NCBI GenBank assembly: GCA_020284085.1
Contig: JACEVL010000150.1
Coordinates: 396,501 to 460,500, forward strand
Direction: 5' to 3'
From: Aporrectodea caliginosa
Taxonomy: Eukaryota > Annelida > Clitellata > Crassiclitellata > Lumbricidae
DNA: 64,000 bases
Shown here piece by piece: positions 10,010 through 19,967 of this stretch (position 1 is the first letter of the stretch; the number at the start of each line of letters is the position of its first letter). Below the pieces are notes generated by a model. It worked only from the letters and a program-made list of their open reading frames with translations, made no database searches and had not been told where the DNA came from. The translations under genes were made by a program, and so were the position numbers.

Positions 10010-10745
10010 TATGGGCTTTATGTGTCATGCCATATGGGACCCTAAGTAGAACATAAGAAGCCCATATGGGTTTAGTTGTCCTATGGGCTTCATATGGCCT
10101 ACATTTTGTGTTACTGTTAGAGATTGATTCAAAATTTCATTCAGAGCATTTACATTGAGATCACTGTGGTCTGTGTGAAATGTGTGTTTTTAGGGTAATA
10201 GATGTTGAAAACTGACTCTTTTCTCTTGATTAAATTAGAAGTTACTATGTCTATAGCAGAAATTACTATGCCAATAGAAGAAGTTACTATACCAATAGAA
10301 GTCACTGTGCCAATAGAGGAAGTTACTATGCTAATAGAAGAAATTACTATGCCAATTGAAGAAGGTACTATACCAATAGAGGTTACTATGCTAAAAGAAG
10401 AAGTTACTATGTCAACAGAAGAAGTTACTATAGATGTTATTATGCCACTAGAAGAAGTCAACTATTTGCCAGTAGAAGAAGTTACCATGCCCATATTGTG
10501 AAGTGGCTTTTCGAATGACTCTATAGCAAGAACGACAACAGGGTGACACTGTCTCCTATGTAACTAACTTCCCCAAAAGCTAAGTCATTTGTAGGAAATA
10601 TGAGGCCCATATAACAGTATTGCAGTACTTATGAACTTCATAATGTTATACATAATACAGTCCCATATGATAGGAAATTCTGAACCCCATATGGGAATAT
10701 TGTTATACGGGCTTCATATTTTTGCATATTACGTTCCTGTTAGGG
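10010..10745. repeat. Repeat block bracketed by CCCATATGGG repeats
   Basis: Two related segments of about 60 bp (about 10072-10133 and 10683-10746), each with CCCATATGGG, a GGGCTTCATAT block and a CTGTTAG end, lie in direct orientation about 0.6 kb apart. They bracket a 21-bp minisatellite. Further CATATGGG palindromes occur within both sides. Confidence 0.6.
10240..10495. repeat. 21/18-bp minisatellite, open in frame
   Basis: Units like GAAGTTACTATGCCAATAGA repeat about twelve times. Because unit lengths are multiples of three the array is open on both strands (Glu-Glu-Val-Thr-Met-Pro-Ile on plus, Ser-Ile/Val-Ile-Thr-rich on minus). No splice sites or homology support translation. Confidence 0.8.
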
Positions 10746-10749
10746 TTAA

Positions 10750-11265
10750 ATGTAGGGCTATGTATGTATTTATGTATGTATGTATGGGTGCAGATATGTA
10801 TGTATGCCTGATTGTACATATGTATATATCTGTATACACCTTTGTATAGCTCCTTTAAAAGACATGACGAGGTGCAGTGAGCCTGCCTGCCCAATTGACC
10901 TAAATGAGGTGTTTCTGAGAAGGAACGGCAAAGAATGTTCTGAGGTTCTGAAGGGAGTGCGCCTTCTTCTTGTGTTGATGTTGGATGTCCATTTTGCAAG
11001 ATTTCTATGTTTGACCCACCTGTTGGAATCGCCTTTCTCGAGAGGCTCGAGCTCCTCAGTTTGTCCCTTCCACAGTTTGTTTTATACCATATAGCTCACG
11101 TGTCTTACGTCTTACCATACCTTACCATATATCTCACATGTCTTACCATACCCTACTTTACCGTGTCTTACCATACTCTATCCAACCATATACCATGTAT
11201 CTGAGATGTCTCACCGTCGTACCATACGTTACCATGTCGCACCATCCATGCCGAATCTGACCATA
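10750..11265. repeat. GTAT and TACCATA low-complexity tracts
   Basis: A TATGTATG tract at 10755-10830 and a degenerate CTTACCATAC array at about 11085-11265, the latter directly upstream of the ZF6 acceptor. Confidence 0.7.
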
Positions 11266-11299
11266 CCATGCCTAAGACTCGCTCTATTATTTCTTGCAG

Positions 11300-11575
11300 A
11301 TCTGCCTAGAGCTTCATGGCAGCAGCAGCAGGCCGTGCGGCGGCCTCCTTGAAGGACCGCCGGGGGCTCCTCCGGGCCGGCGTCATCCCTGCCCAGAGTG
11401 CGGCCAGACGTTCTCATGCGTGAGCAGCGTCGTACGCCACATCAAGGCCGTTCACCGTCGGGAGTATCCGCTCGCCTGCCACCTCTGCGGCAAGGGACTC
11501 GCCACCCGGCATCGCCTCTTCGGGCACCTCGCCCACAAACACGGCTTCCAACCGCCGACGCAAAATGCGCTATAG
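11300..11575 (+). CDS. Alternative terminal exon ZF6, two C2H2 fingers
   Basis: Acceptor TATTATTTCTTGCAG, phase-0 exon from 11300 (ICLELHGSS). A Gly/Pro/Arg-rich leader precedes finger 1 (CPECGQTFSCVSSVVRH) and finger 2 (CHLCGKGLATRHRLFGHLAHKH). The stop follows 11 residues later at 11575. The third, FGY-type finger of the family is missing. The coding part is strikingly GC-rich compared with its AT-rich surroundings. Confidence 0.88.
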   Translation: MCLELHGSSSRPCGGLLEGPPGAPPGRRHPCPECGQTFSCVSSVVRHIKAVHRREYPLACHLCGKGLATRHRLFGHLAHKHGFQPPTQNAL

Positions 11576-12340
11576 AAACGATATATCTGCTTGCGCTATA
11601 AGAATGACTGTCGTAGATTTCTTGTATGTTTGTATGTATGTATATCTCTGTGTCCAACTTCCAACTATGTCCAATTCTGTTCTGCTCCTACCATTTCCTG
11701 CTTCTAGTATGTGGCACTTGGACTATTCAACTATTGGGTAAATTATGAATATTTTAGGGGTCCAAACATTGTAGGGGTATGCATACATATACATGTATGT
11801 GTGTATGTTATTGTGTGCATATATGCATGTTTGTATGTATCTATGTTTGTATGTATGTGTGTACTGTATGTGTATATTAATGTATGTGTGTATGTATCTA
11901 GATGTTTGTATAGCTTCGAGTAAGAACCTCATCTTATAAGTTGATTACCATTAGCTCGTTAATGTTTTCAGACAATTGATGTCTTGTTTCCAGACATTAT
12001 TTAGTTTTAACTATTTGTTGCACAAGTCATGCATTTGAGTTAAAAAATTTCAGTTAAATATATCTGTTGAAGAAATTTTTTAAAGTTATTTCATAACTGA
12101 CACCATGGTTCATTATTAAACTGATTTTGTTAACGGTTGATTAACTGATTTTGTTATTGAGGAGATATGTGGGGCGAATCACCAGTCCTCTGTTTTGCCG
12201 TCTGATCTTGCAACCGACTGTGGAAGATCAGTGCACTCATTTTATAAAAGCGCTCACTAGGGGTGCACGTGACACAGAAATCTCAAAACATCCACCGATA
12301 TTTTATTGTATTCTGATAATAGATTTCTAGTGAACAGCCA
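11576..12340. other. AT-rich spacer with GTAT tract
   Basis: GTATGTAT repeats at about 11625-11650 and 11775-11900. Part of 12115-12265 resembles the dispersed repeat at the window start. No coding segment. Confidence 0.5.
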
Positions 12341-12344
12341 TCTT

Positions 12345-12425
12345 TCAGTTGTATATATATAATTGTGTGTATATATATATATAATATGTATATATAATAT
12401 ATATATATAGATATATATATATTCA
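12345..12425. repeat. (AT)n tract
   Basis: Imperfect TATA-type dinucleotide run. Confidence 0.85.
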
Positions 12426-12504
12426 TCTCCGCTTTGCTGATGACAGTGGCTAGGTGGCGTTAGATTAATTAACTTGATTAACTTGACAATTAACTTGATA
12501 AACG

Positions 12505-12625
12505 TTAGATTAATAATGAAAAAAATTAGCGATATCGGTTGAGCAAAAACAAAAATTTCATGGTTAGAATTAACATAATTGATTTAACTAAATCAGCAAG
12601 AAAATAAAATAATTCAGTTGTGAAA
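12505..12625 (-). repeat. Inverted partner of 790-945
   Basis: Reverse-complement match to the repeat near the window start (ATCGGTTGAGCAAAAAC block and flanks). Confidence 0.6.
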
Positions 12626-12814
12626 TGAGCACATCTACTGCACACTGGATCACCTTCAAATGCATGGTTCATCTGATAGAAATACAGTGGGGCTCACGAC
12701 CCCAATGGCCCAGCATTTTAATGAGTTTCTCTATTAATGGAGAGATACTGGAATTTATAACATAACATAGGTTTTTTATTGCTCCCAAGAAAAGTACAGT
12801 AACAAATCATCATA

Positions 12815-12898
12815 ATATGATGGTGGTGGTGTGTAGGTGGTGGTATGATGGCGGTGGTGTAGGTGGTAGTGGTGATGATGATAGTTATCCTAAAACCA

Positions 12899-12938
<40 letters not shown>

Positions 12939-12945
12939 AATAACC
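12815..12945. repeat. GGT-rich tract and (AAT)n
   Basis: GGTGGT/GATGATG-rich sequence followed by about a dozen AAT units at 12900-12938. Confidence 0.85.
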
Positions 12946-13341
12946 GTGGTTAATTTATTGTTTCCTGAAGAACTTGAATCGTTTTAAGATTATATGTAGT
13001 AACTCTTGTTATTTCCTTACATACTTTCAGTATGTAAGGCAATAACATCATTTAATTTTTCTTAATTCCTGATGTATCATTTCTTTCAATTAATCAATTA
13101 TTAATTGATTAATTATCAATTAATTGGACAAATTATTTTTAATTTATTTTGAATTAATTGATAGATATGTTTCTGTGTGTATTCATGTATGTACGGTAAA
13201 TTGTTAGCCATTGGCAATTAATAAATGAATAACAACGTCTTTCTTAATAATTTTCTTAAATCCTGAGTGATCGTTTAATTTCACATTCTTAAATCCTGGG
13301 TGGTGATTTAATTTCTACTTTCCGGGGGATATTAAATTTAA
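12946..13341. other. AT-rich spacer
   Basis: Rich in TTAATTGA palindromes near 13085-13150. No coding segment. Confidence 0.45.
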
Positions 13342-13425
13342 CGTCTTGCACCTGTGAATAAGATGGTCCCCGCGACTTCACTTTCGTGGGCGCTCTAGAA
13401 ATCTCCGGTTTACGATTACGATTAA
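13342..13425 (+). mobile_element. Dispersed repeat R1 copy
   Basis: CTGTGAATAAGATGGTCCCC, CGCGACTTCACTTTCGTGGG, GCGCTCTAGAAATCTCCGG and GTTTACGATTACGATT in order: the best-preserved tail version of R1. Confidence 0.8.
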
Positions 13426-13516
13426 TTTCTACTTTCGTGAGGATCATTTAATTTCTATTGTGGGTTACGAAATAAAGCAGAATAATAGGGATTCCTTTTG
13501 GCGGACTGTATTGCAG

Positions 13517-13774
13517 ACAAGCTACCGAAGGACGTGGAAGAATTCGAGCCTCAGCACCGCTGGCCGACAAAGCCAGATTCCATCGAGCATCCTCAACGCC
13601 CAGTGTACACAGTGTGGGGACACGTTCAGCTGTGCCTCGTCCTTGGCTCGTCATGTCAAGGTCATCCACGAGAAGAAGTACCCGTTCACCTGCCGGATCT
13701 GTGGCCACGGGGTGGCCGATAAGACGGCCCTTCGTGGCCACATGGCTAACAGACATAACATCACAGCCACCTGA
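13517..13774 (+). CDS. Alternative terminal exon ZF7, two C2H2 fingers
   Basis: Acceptor GCGGACTGTATTGCAG, phase-0 exon from 13517 (TSYRRTWKNS). A Ser-rich leader of about 30 residues precedes finger 1 (CTQCGDTFSCASSLARHVKVIH) and finger 2 (CRICGHGVADKTALRGHMANRH). The frame stops four residues later at 13774, so the third finger is absent as in ZF6. The upstream extension of this frame to 13460 is intronic. Confidence 0.88.
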   Translation, partial: TSYRRTWKNSSLSTAGRQSQIPSSILNAQCTQCGDTFSCASSLARHVKVIHEKKYPFTCRICGHGVADKTALRGHMANRHNITAT

Positions 13775-13929
13775 ATCAGCGTCAGCGCTAGACACTAATG
13801 GCTGTCGATAGAGATTGTCTCGTTGTGTGCCAGAGTGGTTGACTGGTCTGGACTGTCGCTCGTCGAATAGGGTAGAATTAATCAAATGGAACTGAGCAGC
13901 TTAAGGGTTAATGAACAGGTGCTATAGAT

Positions 13930-14400
13930 GTAGTAGACACTTCCGTACATACTTATGCGCATACTTGCTTATGTGCATACTTGCTTTATGTGCATACTTG
14001 CTTTATGTGCATACTTGCTTATGTGCATACTTGCTTTAATATGTCAACATACATACGTACATGAGTACATACGTACGTACATGAATGCATACGTACTTAC
14101 ATTTTACAAATATAAATACCTTAATGTATGCATACATTAATGCATACATACATTCATATATACATAAATCATATAAATATACATGCATTAATGTACATAC
14201 ATAAATGCATACATACATACATTATACAAATATACATATATATACATACACACATGCATGCATACATAAATGCATACATACACAAGTACATACATGCACA
14301 CATACAAACATGCATACATTCATACATACAAGCATATATACATTTATACTTGCATGCATAGATAAATGCGACGCACACGTGCTTACGTACTTGCATTCAT
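13930..14400. repeat. CATA tetranucleotide region
   Basis: Long interspersed array of GTGCATACTTGC units (13945-14035) followed by ACATACAT/ATGCATAC repeats. All open frames here are repeat artefacts. Confidence 0.9.
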
Positions 14401-14599
14401 GTACAGCTGACGTTTGACGCATTTTTTTCAAAAAATTTCCATTACTATTGCATTTTCTTCGTTTTTTCTACATAAAATTAAGTTGGTGAAGAGAGTTTAG
14501 AAGATTTCTGGATGATTTATGTAACTTTAGGGTAAAAGATTGATACATGAATTGAGATTTTAGAGGAGACGATTTGCATCTCACAAATCTCCCTGCTAT

Positions 14600-14935
14600 A
14601 TTTAGATGTTCTGTTATTAAACCTATTCTTTTATAAACTTATTGCTTTGTTAATTACCTGCTATGTTAATGCACTGGTGTGCTGCTAATTTTCTGCAATG
14701 TTAACATGATATTGCATCATTAACTTGCTTCAGTGCTAACATTCTGTTGTTAGTTAGCTTAGTGCAATGTTAGCATCCTGTTATGTTAAGTTACTGCAAT
14801 GTTAACATCCTGTTATGTTGGTGCCATGTTAATATTAACTGCTATGTTGCTAACTTGCTGCATTTCTAACATGTTGTTTAGTTTTTAACTCATTGCTGTT
14901 TTTATATCGTTATGTTAACATCATGTTCTATTAAT
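14600..14935. repeat. Degenerate GTTAACAT minisatellite
   Basis: Many diverged copies of a unit like CTGCAATGTTAACATCCTGT, about 25-30 bp, with GTTAAC palindromes. Confidence 0.7.
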
Positions 14936-15099
14936 TGACTGTGGATTTTTACTTTTAGTTAAGAAATGCTGTGTGAATATACCAGATAGAGAAAAACAAC
15001 TTTTAAATGATGCTTATATCTGTTGTCTTCTTTTTTTGATGGGATTCATTTGCATCTCTTGACATATGGATAGAAATTATATGTAGGCAGTTAAATGCC

Positions 15100-15300
15100 A
15101 TCAATAGCTGGCTGGCGTGTGTAGGCGTGTATGCATTTGTGTGTGTATGCATGTGCGTATGTATGTGTATGTATGCACATGTATGTTTGTGTATGTCTGC
15201 GTGTGTGTATATATATTTGCGTGTGTGTATGCATGTGTGTACGTATGCATGTGTGTATGTATGCATGTGTGGATGTATGTGTATACGTACCCCTATCATG
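15100..15300. repeat. GTAT/GTGT tract
   Basis: TGTATGCATGTGTGTATG-type low complexity; the Cys/Val/Tyr-rich frames are artefacts. From 14936 to 15100 and 15301 to 15665 nothing is recognised. Confidence 0.9.
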
Positions 15301-15667
15301 CCCTATGTACATGTATTACGTAAAGCATTCGTACATCCATGCATCTATTGTACTTATAGATATGAATACACGATTACACGTAGAGGAAACCGAATTTGAA
15401 TGAAATCGATGAGCATTTGTGACTGATAGAGAATTAGAGATGTCATCGATTGACTCTCACTCAAGAAACAACTTTTCTTGACCGTCTCTTCTGAAGGCTC
15501 CGTGAAATATGACCACCTGTAACAACAGAACAATTCTCAGACGTAGGGTAAAAAAAGCAGTGACAGGTGAAGGACTGGATGCTCCTCTCCCATGAACTGA
15601 AACCTTATTCTAGCTGTTCATCGATTTTGCTCTCAGATCTTGTTCTTGCAATGGTACTTCTGGCAAC

Positions 15668-15740
15668 CTTTGACTTGACGAAGCCCTCATTAATAAGCTG
15701 GTGTTAACCGATTGGCCTTTTGATTTACGATTACCAACCT
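15668..15740 (+). mobile_element. Dispersed repeat R1 copy, diverged
   Basis: GACGAAGCCCTCATTAATAAGCTGGTG followed by TTTACGATTACC (first block given in two parts of the R1 order). Confidence 0.6.
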
Positions 15741-15852
15741 TGAATCGAAAGCTCTACTTCAAAATGTTTGACCAATATTTTTAACGGAATTTTTCTTTTA
15801 AACAGTCATTGTTTAATTTGCTCACGAACGAATTGTTTGTCATGAACCAATT

Positions 15853-15891
15853 GTTCGTGACAAATTGCCTTAGTATTAATTTGTCACGAAC
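15853..15891. repeat. Perfect 14-bp stem hairpin
   Basis: GTTCGTGACAAATT at 15853-15866 and AATTTGTCACGAAC at 15878-15891 are exact reverse complements around an 11-nt loop. It lies in the intron before ZF8. Confidence 0.85.
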
Positions 15892-15949
15892 TGTTTTTCA
15901 TCATAAATGTCGTTGGCGTTTGTCCTGTTTAGGAGCTACTTTGGTTTAA

Positions 15950-16110
15950 ATAAGTGAGACGCCTAAGACCGAGAGGATCCCGGTTTGACTCCTCCCGATG
16001 GTGGTTTATTTAAGAGAATTGAATGTCAAGCTATCACGGTCCGTACACGGTGTCCTTAAATGGCACGCGCCCATTCAAATGGGCAGCTATGGAAACACGT
16101 TTAGTTTTCA
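15950..16110 (+). mobile_element. SINE-like core copy
   Basis: GAGAGGATCCCGGTTTGACT resembles a B box region, followed by ACGGTCCGTACACGGTGTCC and TTAAATGGC. Shares these blocks with 2040-2215 and 23345-23590. Confidence 0.6.
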
Positions 16111-16903
16111 TTTACGTTTAATAGAGACCTACGAAATGGCAGGTATTACTGCAAAATGAAATGATTGAAAAGTGTAAAGGTCGCAGTTGGACAAATTGCG
16201 ATCGAGGCCAATAACTGTTGCGTTTCAAATGCTATACGAGTTTTGTAAATCTAATAAAAAGACGTCAAGCACAAATACTGCAATATACGTGTAATGCAAG
16301 GTGTTTACATGCATTTATACTAGACATAAACCAGTGACCTATAGCTGTGGTGGTTGTGGAATGTGGACCCCACTGGAAGTTCACGATCATCCCCTTAGGC
16401 CTACGTGTCGTAGAACCTAACGTTGCCTGGGTGTAGTGAGGGTCAAATCACGCTAAGACACGAGGAACATTTCGAGGTTTCTGTCCACATTGCAACCCAT
16501 TGATCTTGGCTGCATACGAGGCAGACAGAGTGACAGATATAGACAGACAGAGACAGATTAAAAACTAGAGTGCAGAACACTAGATAGATTAGCTAAGATT
16601 GGCTCAGATTAAATAAGCATATAGAGTGTAGATAGATCATAGATTAGCTTAGATGTCTTAGGTCGGATTAGATTAAGCTTTGAATCGAATGGCTTGACGC
16701 AGATTAGATTAGATTACAATTTATAATTGGAAAATATGTAGCACTACTTTTGCCTAGAAACAAACCGGAGTCGCTCGAACATAAAGGATAGAATGGATTA
16801 GATTATAGCAAGATTAGATTGAGATTTTGCTCAATTTATGCAGCGCCCGTAGTTCGTTTGCCTCTACCTAAGAGAATCCAGTACCTGTGTGTGTGTGTTC
16901 TAG
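16111..16903. other. Intron before ZF8
   Basis: Degenerate AGATTAGATTAG repeats at about 16555-16830, then a short GTGTGTGT run that supplies the pyrimidine/GT context of the ZF8 acceptor. No coding segment. Confidence 0.5.
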
Positions 16904-17194
16904 GGCGATGAGGGGGCTGACTTCGGTTCGCATCCCATCTACCGCTGTACAAAGTGCAGCACCGTCTGCAAGAGCGCTCTCAATCTATCTCAGCATGACA
17001 AGTTCGTCCACCTCCAGAGCTTCTCGTTCGTCTGCCCCATCTGTGGCAAGGGGTCACGTGGTCGCGGTGACCTCCGCGGTCACATGGCGACCCAACACAA
17101 CGGACCGCGCGACTTCAAGTGCCACATCTGCGACAAAGAGTTCGCCTACAAGCAGCATCTCTTGGCTCATGTTCGCCAGACGCACAAGAACTGA
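16904..17194 (+). CDS. Alternative terminal exon ZF8, three C2H2 fingers
   Basis: Acceptor TGTGTGTTCTAG ending at 16903, phase-0 exon from 16904 (GDEGADFGSH), 96 residues and a TGA at 17192-17194. Finger 1 is YRCTKCSTVCKSALNLSQH, finger 2 CPICGKGSRGRGDLRGHMATQH, finger 3 CHICDKEFAYKQHLLAH. It is as complete as ZF2-ZF5, but its frame contains no Met before the fingers, so an ORF scan reports only an out-of-frame shadow here. It is the last exon of the bank seen in the window. Confidence 0.9.
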   Translation, partial: GDEGADFGSHPIYRCTKCSTVCKSALNLSQHDKFVHLQSFSFVCPICGKGSRGRGDLRGHMATQHNGPRDFKCHICDKEFAYKQHLLAHVRQTHKN

Positions 17195-17224
17195 GCTCAC
17201 GAGTCATTAACTAATACATATAAA

Positions 17225-17690
17225 TATGAACTCAACCTTTGGACTGGTTCAATCTTTGAATGGCTTCCTGTTCAACAAAGAATTAGTTTCAAATTGGGAC
17301 TCATAGTTGGAACTTTGAACTATGGCCAACCACAATACATAAAATTAGTTCTTATTCCCCACTTGTCGTCATTCAATGAGTTCATCTGATTGTCTTTGTC
17401 CGGTTATACCTAAATCAAGGACTGTTCTTTGTGAACGAGCTTTTTTAGTTGCTGAACCTACTTTCTGGAACTTTCTTCCTGTGTCTGTGTGCTCTGTTCA
17501 GTCATCGCTTGTGTCATTACCTTCTTAACTTAAAACTCTTTCTAATTTCTTACCCACCACAGGCTGCATCTCTGTCTTACGGACTGATCATCTGGATATT
17601 GATCTGATTATATGACTTGGTTTTAGAGCGCCATCGGTTGATGCCTTTTGCATTAGACACCGGCGCAATAGAAGTTACTAACTACATTTA
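17225..17690 (+). mobile_element. LINE 3' fragment (CR1/L2-like)
   Basis: Decayed translation resembles the C-terminal end of a CR1/L2-type reverse transcriptase (a LNGFLFNKELVSNWDS-like piece with LNYGQPQYIKL and SRTVLCERAFLVAEPTFWN). It is interrupted by stops and frame changes. The tail GCGCCATCGGTTGATGCC with ACACCGGCGCAATAGAAGTT also occurs at 38100-38160 and, inverted, at 43160-43230 and 60600-60660. Confidence 0.7.
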
Positions 17691-18339
17691 CATACATGTC
17701 GTCGTTGTCATCATCATTATCATCGTTGTCGTTGAGATTCGTCGTTGTGATATTAGGCGTCTATGGGTGCGTTTCCAGACGTGCACTCTGTAGCGTTTGA
17801 ACTTGTACATCATTTTCGTGTCTGTTACGCTTCAGAACATCAAATGAAAGTCGTGTCGTTTTTTAGTCTGAGCGGATCAAGGAGAAAGCTCGAGTTTTTT
17901 CCAGTCTTAAGGGCGCGTCACCACAACCGCCCGACCGACCTCTGCTCTAGCGATGGCAGTTATTTATATGTGACAAAGCCCCGACTCTTTTGGATGCACC
18001 TTATCTGTAGAAGCGAGGACTTTGGTTGAGGGTGAAGTATCGAGTGGCTGAAGGGTCATCTAGGTTGGAGACCCACGGGGTATTCTCTCAGCTGACGGAC
18101 TGGTTATGTCTGAGGACAGCAGAAACTTCGACGCTTTGTGGGACGTCAGATTTGAGAGTGTGGCCACGTTAGTGTGTTTTGTTGCGAGACACTGTTAGGG
18201 CAGATGCGGACACAATGCATGCGGATGAGACATGTTTGCGTGTGAGTTATAGCCCCTTCTGTAAATAACGTGCAATCAGTTGTGGATCGGTCGGGCGAAG
18301 GGGGTGCGAGCGAAAGGAGGGCGCGGTTGAAGGAGATCG
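17691..18339. other. No recognised feature
   Basis: Short GTCGTTGTCATCATC tract near 17700-17740. A short plus-strand frame at 17763-18029 has no domain. Confidence 0.4.
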
Positions 18340-18690
18340 GGTCAGTCGGACGATGAGGAGGGGAGGAAGGAGGAGGAGGAGGAAGGAGGATGGGAGGAAG
18401 GAAGGAGGACGCAATGAAGATGCAGAGAAGAAATGAGAAGAGGAGGAGGAGAAGAGAACAGTGACTAGAAAGAGGATGACGAGGAAGAGAATACTTGGAG
18501 GAGGGGAAGGGAAGAAACAAGAGGGGTAGGAGGAGGAGGCAACGATGAGCAGGAGATTCTAAAGAGCAAAGAGAATGAGGAAAAGCCATAGCGAAGTGGG
18601 ATCGCAAAGAGAGGGAGAAGGAAGACGAGGAAGGAAAGGAGAGGAGATTGACGAGGAGGAGGAAGCAGAGAAGAAAAAAGAATAAGAGGG
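18340..18690. repeat. Purine-strand AGG tract
   Basis: About 350 bp in which the plus strand is overwhelmingly purine (GGAGGAAGGAGGAG and related). The Ser/Leu/Pro-rich minus-strand frames are its shadow. Such tracts can adopt triplex or G-rich structures. Confidence 0.85.
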
Positions 18691-18789
18691 GAACGAAGTA
18701 AGTAAGCTAGCGTGAAGGCATATAGCAGCATCGTATGCAGGAAAATAACTGCCGTTAATTGCCTTTGCTTGACCTTGCTTCGAGCCTTG

Positions 18790-19615
18790 TCGCAAGAAAC
18801 ATTCTAGCCCATTCCCAAAGGTGACGGTGACTGTTCACCGGAGACAACAGTCCGAGCCATGAACCTGGCAATGAAGGCTGTGGAGACCTGGATATCTTCC
18901 AAACGTTTGCGGCCTAACTCATCTGAGACCCAGATTATTTGGCTCGGCACGCGCCAGCAGTTCGCCAAGATTGACCTGGAGACCCTTGCCCAGGAGTTGC
19001 CGCAGTTTGCCTTGTCATCCTCTGTCCGGGACCTTGGTGTCAAATTGGACCAAGAACTAACCTTCGGCGGCATATCAACCTGCTGTGCCGCGATTGCTGC
19101 TACCAGCTGCGTCAGTTTAGGGTGGTCTTCCGTTCTTTAACCTCTAATGCTACCTTAACGCTTATCCACTCTTTTGTTGTTTCCCGCTTCGATTATTGCA
19201 GCGCCCTCTAGATTCGGGTGGGGTGTTTGGATCAGGTCTTGTGCGCGGCGGCACGCCTCATCGGCCGCATCCCAAGACTCTGCCATGTCAAAGGCGGGAT
19301 GTCTTGCATTGGAAGCAGCGGATCACTTACCGCATCTCTGCCTTGTTTTGGCGCTGCCTCGCGGGTGTGGCCCCTGTTTACTTACAGGAGCTCTGCTGTT
19401 CCACCCTGAGCATCCAGCGCCATGGTACTCTCCGCTCTTCTAGGCAGGCTGAAGCGGACTTCTATTAGCAGCGCCGTGCCTTTCCGTTGCTGGTCCTGCA
19501 ATTTGGATTGGGTTCCCCGTGGCTCTGCGCCTAATGCCTAGAGGAGGGTTGAGGTGCCGTTCTGAGCATAGCCTAGATCATAATCTTGAAGGGGCACTTT
19601 ATAAATCTCTTAAAG
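18790..19615 (+). mobile_element. Decayed LINE reverse transcriptase fragment
   Basis: Pieces in successive frames read like the last third of a CR1/L2-type reverse transcriptase: VETWISSKRLRPNSSETQII, then VRDLGVKLDQELTF, HSFVVSRFDYCSAL and ITYRISALFWRCLAGVAPVYL. At least two frameshifts and a stop interrupt it. A GGGGCACTTTATAAATCTC tail ends the fragment near 19600. Confidence 0.85.
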
Positions 19616-19959
19616 AAGAGAAGAGAGAAAGAATAGAGAAGTAAGGAAGCTAAAGTTAAGTAAAAATTGCACGTCAATTTTTTCATAGATGACGAGCGGC
19701 ATCTGAGCAGTTCGTTATGTATGCAGAAAGGGCCTTGACCCGTTTCCGTATGTCTTTGTCTCTGTATGGCTCTCTATCTCTGTCTGTCTCTTTCAGTTGC
19801 TCTCTTCCGCTTTTTGGCTATTGTCTTAACACTTAAGCGTCAGCCGAGAAAAAGACACTTTCGACGTCAAAGATAGAGGTACAGACGCGTGACACAAAAA
19901 TATCTACAAACATGCGCCAGACATAAAAAATACATGCTAGCATACATATAGTTAACACG
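19616..19959. other. No recognised feature
   Basis: Short CTGTCT tract near 19760-19800; otherwise nothing recognised. Confidence 0.4.
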
Positions 19960-19967
19960 CATACATA

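Noticed and set aside
10150..10501. Opposed ~100-codon frames
   Set aside because: Both are by-products of a minisatellite with unit lengths divisible by three; kept only as a repeat observation.
16887..17210. 107-codon plus-strand frame starting MCVCSRAMRG
   Set aside because: Out-of-frame shadow of ZF8; the true frame has three perfect fingers.
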